This document shows, piece by piece, positions 1 through 5,316 of a stretch of DNA of 7,194 nucleotides; the stretch's first letter is position 1, and every line of letters starts with the position of its first letter. Source of the DNA: Acholeplasmatales bacterium (GTDB lineage Bacteria > Bacillota_I > Bacilli_A > Acholeplasmatales > Anaeroplasmataceae). Location of the stretch: positions 1-7,194 of the forward strand of contig JAFPIE010000107.1 in NCBI GenBank assembly GCA_017388605.1, read 5' to 3'. The notes beneath the pieces are model-generated. The model worked only from the letters and a program-made list of their open reading frames with translations, was not told where the DNA came from and ran no database searches. The position numbers and the translations under genes are program-made.

Positions 1-979
1 CAATCCTATTCGTATCCAAAGTATGTGTAATACCAAAACAAAGGATGTAGATGCAACCGTTCATCAAATTCTTGAATTAGAGAGATTAGGCTGTGAAATC
101 ATTCGTGTTGCGGTATTAGATATAGAGGATGCCTATTCCATTCATAAAATTAAAGAAAGAATACATATTCCTTTAGTTGCAGATATTCATTTTGACCCAG
201 AGCTCGCGATTATCGCAATTAAAGAGGGTGTAGATAAAATTAGATTAAATCCAGGTAATATTAGAGATAAGGATAAGATTAAAGAAATTGTGGAATTATG
301 TAAGGAAAGACATATTCCTATTCGTATTGGTGTAAATGCAGGCTCCTTACCTAAGGGATGGGAGACATCCGCAGAAAATATGATAAGGGCTGCCAAGGAG
401 CATATTGAAATATTAGAGAATTTAGGATTCTATGATATTGTATTATCTATTAAGGCATCCAATATTAAATTATGCCTTGAGGCATATAAGCTTGCTGCAG
501 AAACCTTCCCTTATCCACTTCATGTAGGTATCACAGAGGCTGGTACAGCATTTAAGGGATTAATTACATCTTCTATTGGTTTATCTAAGCTATTAGAATT
601 AGGTATAGGAAATACAATTAGGGTTTCTTTAACTGGAGATCCTTTAGATGAGGTTAAGGCAGCTAAGGTCATCTTAAACGAGGAAGGATTAATTGATAAT
701 ATGCCTATATTAACCTCATGTCCTACCTGCGGTAGAACACAAATTGATTTAATTCCACTCGCAAAGGCTGTGGAGGAATATTTATATACTGTAAATAAAA
801 AAATCCATGTTGCTGTCATGGGTTGTGTTGTCAATGGTATTGGTGAGGGCAAGGAAGCTGACTTAGGTATTGCTGGTGGTAAGGGTACTGCTGTCATCTT
901 TAAAAAGGGTGTTCCTATTCGTACGATTAAGGAATGCGATATATTAGAGGAATTAAAAAAAGAAATTGATTCTATGTAA
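1..979 (+). CDS. ispG: 4-hydroxy-3-methylbut-2-enyl diphosphate synthase IspG (GcpE), 5'-truncated by the window edge
   Basis: IspG is the cytosolic [4Fe-4S] enzyme that reductively converts methylerythritol cyclodiphosphate to HMBPP in the MEP isoprenoid pathway. The frame is already open at base 2 and reads NPIRIQSM, the conserved stretch near the IspG N terminus, so the ATG at 23 is internal and only about 15-30 residues should be missing. The TIM-barrel part carries VADIHFD, IRLNPGNI and IRIGVNAGSLP. The C-terminal cluster domain has the three cluster cysteines: SCPTCGRT (codons at 719 and 728) and MGCVVNG (codon at 824). The catalytic-region Glu follows in NGIGE (codon at 845), where most homologues I know have NGPGE. 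The gene ends in TAA directly before a terminator, so it is the last gene of its transcript. Family assignment is very secure. Confidence 0.97.
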   Translation, partial: NPIRIQSMCNTKTKDVDATVHQILELERLGCEIIRVAVLDIEDAYSIHKIKERIHIPLVADIHFDPELAIIAIKEGVDKIRLNPGNIRDKDKIKEIVELCKERHIPIRIGVNAGSLPKGWETSAENMIRAAKEHIEILENLGFYDIVLSIKASNIKLCLEAYKLAAETFPYPLHVGITEAGTAFKGLITSSIGLSKLLELGIGNTIRVSLTGDPLDEVKAAKVILNEEGLIDNMPILTSCPTCGRTQIDLIPLAKAVEEYLYTVNKKIHVAVMGCVVNGIGEGKEADLGIAGGKGTAVIFKKGVPIRTIKECDILEELKKEIDSM

Positions 980-1013
980 AAAAATATGCGTCCTTTGTAG
1001 ACGCATATTTTTT
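979..1013. terminator. Bidirectional intrinsic terminator between ispG and the 117-residue membrane protein gene
   Basis: A 14-bp perfect inverted repeat (arms 979-992 and 1000-1013, core TATGCGTC/GACGCATA) encloses a 7-base loop. It has a run of A on the left and a run of T on the right, so each strand ends in a U tract. It starts within the ispG stop region and overlaps the stop codon of the convergent minus-strand gene, so it can terminate both. Confidence 0.9.
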
Positions 1014-1365
1014 ATGGCATTAAAGCCATAGTAATTAAGAAATAAACACCACACATTATAATTGGGATAAAGGTTAAAACAATCTTTACCACAAATAAAG
1101 CATCACCCTTAAAGAAATTGCTCTTCATTGAATAAGCCATTGCTGCAGCACCATTAATAAATGTTACAATTAAGAAATTACCTAATACCCATAATAACAT
1201 ACTTGAAATAAATGGCTGAACCTTAGAGGTTATTTCTTCTTTATCTATTAAGCCCTCTATTGCACCCTTTGTTTGTACAAATCCTATAATAAAATAAATG
1301 GTACCACCAATAAACATTAGTGCTCCAATGATAGATAATAATAAGGATACCTTTCTTGAACTCAT
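1012..1365 (-). CDS. Small three-helix integral membrane protein of unknown function
   Basis: I do not recognise this 117-residue protein. It is strongly hydrophobic, with three likely membrane helices at about residues 6-30, 52-75 and 89-114. Residues 31-51 form a charged loop (GAIEGLIDKEEITSKVQ), and a short basic turn (SMKSNFFKGD) lies between helices 2 and 3. The N terminus MSSRK is basic, which favours a cytoplasmic start. The start is supported by AGGAG at 1376-1380 (minus strand), about 10 bases before the ATG. It lies 98 bases downstream of the PfoR-like gene on the same strand, but a terminator and a probable extended -10 promoter separate them, so it is likely its own transcript. 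A membrane accessory or small stress protein is possible, but nothing in the sequence decides this. Confidence 0.75.
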   Translation of the reverse strand: MSSRKVSLLLSIIGALMFIGGTIYFIIGFVQTKGAIEGLIDKEEITSKVQPFISSMLLWVLGNFLIVTFINGAAAMAYSMKSNFFKGDALFVVKIVLTFIPIIMCGVYFLITMALMP

Positions 1366-1397
1366 ATAAAATCAACTCCTAAAAAATATACATAAAT

Positions 1398-1406
1398 ACT
1401 ATATCA
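1398..1406 (-). promoter_or_regulatory. Probable extended -10 promoter for the 117-residue membrane protein gene
   Basis: Read on the minus strand, this is TGATATAGT, an extended -10 element (TGn plus TATAGT, 5 of 6 to TATAAT). It lies 32 bases upstream of the ATG and 18 bases before the AGGAG site. No good -35 box is visible at the usual spacing, as is often the case for extended -10 promoters. The AT-rich background makes chance matches likely. Confidence 0.45.
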
Positions 1407-1417
1407 TAAAACACCAT

Positions 1418-1454
1418 AAAAAGAAAAGGAATTGTCGAATTTCACGACAATTCC
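1418..1454 (-). terminator. Intrinsic terminator of the PfoR-like gene (minus strand)
   Basis: A 10-bp perfect inverted repeat (GGAATTGTCG at 1428-1437, CGACAATTCC at 1445-1454) has a 7-base loop. On the minus strand it is followed by TTTTCTTTTTA. It begins 9 bases after the stop codon at 1464. The plus-strand side has no T tract, so it acts on the minus strand only. It separates the two minus-strand genes. Confidence 0.88.
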
Positions 1455-1463
1455 CCATATTTC

Positions 1464-2693
1464 TTAAACAATTAAATCGCCTTTTTTAATCCAGCCAAGC
1501 TTATAGAATAATAAATCAATTCCAAATACTAAGGCTGTTGGTAGGATAATTTCAAATCCAAATATTGCAAGCCATGTCTGCCAAGTATTTCCCATGGATG
1601 CGAATGTACCAATTTGACCAACCAAGCCAGATGTACCCATACCAGCACTTGAGCCAACACAATAAATGTTAAATGCACAGGTTACAATAGGACCTAAAAT
1701 TGCAGATGCAATTATGGTTGGAAGCCAAACGATAGGCTTCTTTAGAATATTTTTAAACTGTAGCATGGATGTACCAATTCCAATGGATACTACCATACCA
1801 ATACTATTGTCTCTTCTCGATTGAACAGCAAAGCCAGCCATCTGACAGCAGCAACCAACAACTGCAGCACCAGATGCAATAACTAATCCTGAATAATTTG
1901 GATCAGCTAAGGCTGCCTGTACAGATACATCCTTAGGTAGCATGAATACCATTGCCGCAATTGCAGCTGAGGATATTGGAGCTGTAAGTGCCATACCCAT
2001 TAATACAGCAACTACAATTCCCATGACGAATGGAACCGCATTTGTACCAGCATTAACTAACCACTGAATAGCGTATGTTACATATATTGCAGGGAAACGT
2101 AAGGATAATGCAAAAATCAATCCTACGGTAACTGCAAATAGTGGAACAATTAAAATATCAACTGGGGTCTTCTTTCTTAATACAACCTTCATTAATAAAG
2201 CAACACCGATGACAGTTAAATAAACCGTTAATGGATCTCCAATTTGGAATGTTCCATTGTTTACAACGCCTTCCGTAACAAATTTTGTTGATAATGAGAA
2301 ATATCCAGCAAGCTCACCTACACCAGCTAAAACTACAGTTTCTAGTGGCTTTTTCTTAAGTGCAATCGCAATACCAACACCAATGCCTGCGCCAGTTAAA
2401 TTCTGAAGTGCCTTAGCACCATTACAAATAACTGTGTTTAAGAATGTGCCTACATTGCCATCTTCTCCTACTACTGGGGCTGGGAAGAAACCACCAATGG
2501 TAGCAATAATTGTACCAATGATTAATGTGGCAAATAAACCATAAGCCATACCATTTAGTGTAGTAATTAAGAAGGATAATACCTTATTTTCCTTCTTTGG
2601 CTCATCTTCTTTTACTTCCGCATTTTCTTCTTCTACTTGGACCTCGGTAGATTCTTCTTGAGTAACCTCTAAAGTCTTTTCTTTTTCTTCCAT
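1464..2693 (-). CDS. PfoR-like PTS_EIIC_2 family membrane protein
   Basis: A 409-residue polytopic membrane protein resembling the PTS_EIIC_2 (PF13303) family, which includes the Clostridium perfringens PfoR 'regulatory' protein and many proteins annotated as PTS transporter subunit IIC. Supporting features are LNGMAYGLFATLIIGTI with GGFFP (about 46-71), GAGIGVGIAIALKKKP (101-116), MGMALTAPISSAAIAA (232-247) and a Gly-rich helix with CCCQMAGFAVQSRRDN (281-296). About 9-10 hydrophobic segments are visible. The first 37 residues form a very acidic, Lys/Glu-rich hydrophilic tail before the first helix, which I do not expect in the family core. No IIA or IIB domain or gene lies nearby, so sugar phosphotransfer is not supported and the substrate is unknown. 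Start: GGAGAG at 2702-2707 (minus strand), 8 bases before the ATG. The gene is divergent from the EAL gene. Confidence 0.88.
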   Translation of the reverse strand: MEEKEKTLEVTQEESTEVQVEEENAEVKEDEPKKENKVLSFLITTLNGMAYGLFATLIIGTIIATIGGFFPAPVVGEDGNVGTFLNTVICNGAKALQNLTGAGIGVGIAIALKKKPLETVVLAGVGELAGYFSLSTKFVTEGVVNNGTFQIGDPLTVYLTVIGVALLMKVVLRKKTPVDILIVPLFAVTVGLIFALSLRFPAIYVTYAIQWLVNAGTNAVPFVMGIVVAVLMGMALTAPISSAAIAAMVFMLPKDVSVQAALADPNYSGLVIASGAAVVGCCCQMAGFAVQSRRDNSIGMVVSIGIGTSMLQFKNILKKPIVWLPTIIASAILGPIVTCAFNIYCVGSSAGMGTSGLVGQIGTFASMGNTWQTWLAIFGFEIILPTALVFGIDLLFYKLGWIKKGDLIV

Positions 2694-2729
2694 AAAAAAA
2701 TCTCTCCATATTCATTTTATTTTAAAGAC

Positions 2730-2759
2730 ATAGTATCACAAAAAAGTACAAGTGTTAAA
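2730..2759 (-). promoter_or_regulatory. Probable promoter of the PfoR-like gene
   Basis: On the minus strand, TACTAT (2730-2735) is preceded by TGA (2736-2738), giving an extended -10 element. A weak -35 candidate, TTTAAC (2754-2759), lies 18 bases further upstream. It sits about 37 bases before the start codon, leaving a short leader with the GGAGAG site. It resembles the extended -10 ahead of the 117-residue protein gene. Confidence 0.55.
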
Positions 2760-2787
2760 CAAAAACGCACAAATTGCTGTAAGTAAA

Positions 2788-2866
2788 TGTTTTCAAAACA
2801 AAACAATGAAATGTTATTTCATTTTTTAGACATTTAGACCTCTAAAAATTCTATAAAGGAGCCTCC
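2788..2866. promoter_or_regulatory. Cluster of short palindromes in the divergent intergenic region, possible operators
   Basis: Four perfect small inverted repeats lie in 79 bases, between the two divergent promoters: TGTTTTCAAAACA (2788-2800), AATGAAATGTTATTTCATT (2805-2823), TTTAGACCTCTAAA (2833-2846) and GGAGCCTCC (2858-2866). An octamer, AGACATTT, also occurs twice (2828-2835 and 2871-2878). The second palindrome is followed on the plus strand by six T, so it could be a weak hairpin, but no gene is known to end there. Sequences like these can bind dimeric regulators acting on both genes. AT-rich DNA produces short palindromes by chance, so function is inferred only. The rest of the 268-base gap holds the two promoters and leaders and no gene. 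Confidence 0.35.
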
Positions 2867-2879
2867 AAAAAGACATTTG

Positions 2880-2908
2880 TTGTTTTTTTAAGCTAAATAA
2901 GATATAAT
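2880..2908 (+). promoter_or_regulatory. Promoter of the GGDEF-EAL gene
   Basis: A consensus -10 TATAAT (2903-2908) lies 17 bases downstream of TTGTTT (2880-2885), a housekeeping sigma-A type arrangement. Transcription should begin near 2915, giving a leader of about 47 bases that carries the ribosome binding site. No riboswitch-like structure fits in that leader. Confidence 0.7.
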
Positions 2909-2947
2909 CAATGTGAGAGATTACGATAGTTATTTAAATACATAAAC

Positions 2948-2954
2948 AAGGAGG
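2948..2954 (+). promoter_or_regulatory. Strong ribosome binding site of the GGDEF-EAL gene
   Basis: AAGGAGG is a full anti-16S match placed 7 bases before the ATG at 2962. This fixes the start and indicates efficient translation. Confidence 0.9.
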
Positions 2955-2961
2955 TTATGTT

Positions 2962-5286
2962 ATGCACCTTCCAGCTTTTATTATAAGAAATAAAGTAAAT
3001 ACGATTAAACAAAACATTCAAAGTGTTCGAATTAAAATGGCCATTTCTTTAAGTGTGCTTCTTGTATTCATCATGACATTCATTTCCATTTTCGCTTTTG
3101 AATTTAACAGAGTTACAAAGCTTTCCTATACAGAAATTGCAGAGGTAAGAATCAATAACTCAGGAATGCAAAGAGCCGATTCGGTCACTACATCTATGGA
3201 ATTTGCATTCCAGGATGTCACAATCTTTAGCACCCTAATGGAAGAAAAGGATTTAGAGGACACTGATGGAAGTATTTCAAAGGAAAAGGTCAATGAGGTA
3301 TTAAGTACAATTATCATTGATCCATATTTCATTGATGATGTCGGCGTAATTTTTGATGGTCAAGCATATTTTGGCATCAATTTAGAATTTGATATCGGCA
3401 TTACGGATGTCAAAGAAAACGAAATGATTGCAGGTGCAAGATTACAAAATGCACAAAAGGAAAATCTATATTTTATCATTCCGCTTCAAAAGAATACACA
3501 TCATACAAAAATTACTGGATTTGTTGGTGTTATTAGCATAGAGAAATTTGAGCGTGCAATTCATTCTGATGTTTACAACAATGAATCCACAACCCTAATT
3601 CTTAATCAAGATGGAGATATCATCACCTATACCTCTGGCGTTCATAAGTGGAGATTTGAGGATTTTGATGGAATGAAATTTACAAATCTAACAGACGCAA
3701 TGAAAGTTTGGGTAAGTGAACCGGATTATCAGAGATATCTAGATTTCATGCAAAATCCTGAAAGTAAACTATTCAATGCAGGAACAAACGATAGAGATGG
3801 TATGTTCTATAAATCCATATTATCCTATGGTGATCAGGATTCCCCATATATCTTAGTATTTATGGCTCCTAAATATTTGCTTACAAATCAAACAATTAAT
3901 CTTACGAATATTTCTATTGGTGCATTCTTCGTTTCCGTTTTTGTTGGAACTATATTCGTTGTTTTATTATCCGTGCTTGTAACCGTATTATATATTAGAC
4001 GTAAAAGAGAAAATGCATTTGATCAAAAGACTGGTCTACATAGAGAGGAGCAATTCTTCTATGATGCACAGGCTGTATTATTACAAAATACAAAATCTAC
4101 CTTTGGCTTAGTCTTTATGAATATTAAGAACTTTGCCAAAATCAATAATGATTATGGCTCACAAATCGGTGATGCCATCCTAAATCAAATAGGAAGAAAA
4201 ATATTTGAACAATTCCAAATGAGCGATGTTGATGTAACGGGATATCAGCATGGAGATAAATTCTTATTACTTCTAAAGGGAGATAGTGATGAGGTATTAT
4301 ATAAATTGACTGAATTAAATAATGCCTTGTCCGAAACAACCTTCGAAAACAATCAAAAGCTAACCTTCTCCTATGGAACAAAGATTACAGATCATCAGCA
4401 CGCTCTTGACCTACATAGTGAAATGGATTGTGCAAAATATAGTGAAAAAAATTCAACATCAAATAATGCCTTCTCCTTCTATGATGAGCAAATGATTGCA
4501 AGACAAAAGGAAAGAGATGACCTAAATGGTAGATTTGAGGAAGCATTAAAAAACGAAGAATTTGAAGTGTTCCTACAATTAAAGTGGGGATTAAAGAAAA
4601 ATGCTTGGGCAGGTGCTGAGGCATTATGTAGATGGAGAGACCCAATTAAGGGTATTATTCCACCAGGTAAATTTATTCCTCTATTTGAGGAAAATGGTAA
4701 GATTGTAAAGCTTGATGCTTATATGTTTGAGCAAACATGTAAAATCATTTCTAAGATGCTTCAAAACGATGAGCCTTGTGTTCCTGTATCCTTCAATTTA
4801 TCTAAGCGTAATTTCCATGATTTATCCTTTATAAAGGATTATGAGGCTATTATTGAGAAATATAGTATTCCTCATGATTTAATTGAAATTGAAATTACAG
4901 AAGGATTATTAGTCGATAATGTAGAATCCTTCACAAGCTTCATTAAGATTTTCCATGAGAATGATTTTAATATCTCTATGGATGACTTTGGAGCTGGCTA
5001 TTCAAGCTTAAATATGATTCACCAATTAGATTTTGATGTCATCAAAATTGATGCAAAATTCTTCCGTGGTGGATTTGATGAAGCCAACCAAATTATTGTT
5101 TCTTCTATCATTAACCTATGCCATAAGCTAAACAAGATTGTAGTTGCAGAAGGTATTGAGGAAGAAAGTGAGGTAGAGTTCTTAAGAAATGCAGAGTGTG
5201 ATATCATTCAAGGATATTATTTTGCAAAGCCTCTACCAGTAAACGAATTTAAAGAATTGCTATTTAGCTCACCAAAGCAAAGATAA
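2962..5286 (+). CDS. Membrane sensor with degenerate GGDEF and intact EAL domain (c-di-GMP phosphodiesterase)
   Basis: This 774-residue protein should hydrolyse c-di-GMP to pGpG at the inner face of the membrane. Order: membrane helix about 24-48; extracytoplasmic domain about 49-314, with Cache-like stretches GVIFDGQAYFGIN and TGFVGVISIEKFERAI; second helix about 316-345; GGDEF domain about 350-505; EAL domain about 520-770. The GGDEF signature is HGDKF (430-434) and the usual metal Asp is Asn (FMN387IKNF), so cyclase activity is very unlikely. The EAL domain keeps every catalytic position I can check: E553 (EAL), N612 (FNLS), E644 (EITE), D674/D675 (DDFGAGYSSL), K695 (IKID), E730/E733 (AEGIE) and Q750 (QGYYF). 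The dead GGDEF domain may bind GTP as a regulator, as shown for some GGDEF-EAL proteins, but that is inference. The signal sensed is unknown. It converges on another c-di-GMP phosphodiesterase gene. Confidence 0.95.
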   Translation: MHLPAFIIRNKVNTIKQNIQSVRIKMAISLSVLLVFIMTFISIFAFEFNRVTKLSYTEIAEVRINNSGMQRADSVTTSMEFAFQDVTIFSTLMEEKDLEDTDGSISKEKVNEVLSTIIIDPYFIDDVGVIFDGQAYFGINLEFDIGITDVKENEMIAGARLQNAQKENLYFIIPLQKNTHHTKITGFVGVISIEKFERAIHSDVYNNESTTLILNQDGDIITYTSGVHKWRFEDFDGMKFTNLTDAMKVWVSEPDYQRYLDFMQNPESKLFNAGTNDRDGMFYKSILSYGDQDSPYILVFMAPKYLLTNQTINLTNISIGAFFVSVFVGTIFVVLLSVLVTVLYIRRKRENAFDQKTGLHREEQFFYDAQAVLLQNTKSTFGLVFMNIKNFAKINNDYGSQIGDAILNQIGRKIFEQFQMSDVDVTGYQHGDKFLLLLKGDSDEVLYKLTELNNALSETTFENNQKLTFSYGTKITDHQHALDLHSEMDCAKYSEKNSTSNNAFSFYDEQMIARQKERDDLNGRFEEALKNEEFEVFLQLKWGLKKNAWAGAEALCRWRDPIKGIIPPGKFIPLFEENGKIVKLDAYMFEQTCKIISKMLQNDEPCVPVSFNLSKRNFHDLSFIKDYEAIIEKYSIPHDLIEIEITEGLLVDNVESFTSFIKIFHENDFNISMDDFGAGYSSLNMIHQLDFDVIKIDAKFFRGGFDEANQIIVSSIINLCHKLNKIVVAEGIEEESEVEFLRNAECDIIQGYYFAKPLPVNEFKELLFSSPKQR

Positions 5287-5309
5287 AAGTCCACCGCGGT
5301 GGACTTTTT
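5285..5309. terminator. Bidirectional terminator shared by the two convergent phosphodiesterase genes
   Basis: A 24-base perfect palindrome (5285-5308) has arms AAAAGTCCAC and GTGGACTTTT around a CGCG tetraloop. It is flanked by T runs on both strands (TTTTTCTTT on plus, TTTTATCTTT on minus). It overlaps the last base pairs of the EAL gene stop codon and lies 8 bases from the stop codon of the minus-strand gene. Confidence 0.93.
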
Positions 5310-5316
5310 CTTTATC

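Noticed and set aside
520..897. Open frame antisense to ispG
   Set aside because: It lies opposite a conserved enzyme, has no family resemblance and no ribosome binding site that I can see, so it is a shadow of the ispG codon pattern.
2805..2827. AT-rich hairpin followed by six T as a terminator
   Set aside because: The stem is only 8 bp, almost all A/T, with a 3-base loop, and no plus-strand gene ends upstream. An operator is more plausible.
2855..2894. Leader peptide after the AAAGGAG sequence near 2855
   Set aside because: The only nearby start would be TTG at 2877, which meets a stop after four codons, and the site lies upstream of the predicted promoter.
2694..2961. c-di-GMP riboswitch upstream of the EAL gene
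   Set aside because: Neither the conserved GEMM-I core nor a class II pattern is visible, and the predicted leader after the promoter is only about 47 bases.
4142..4645. Two open frames antisense to the GGDEF-EAL gene
   Set aside because: They overlap conserved domain sequence on the other strand and encode His- and Leu-rich sequences typical of reverse-strand shadows.
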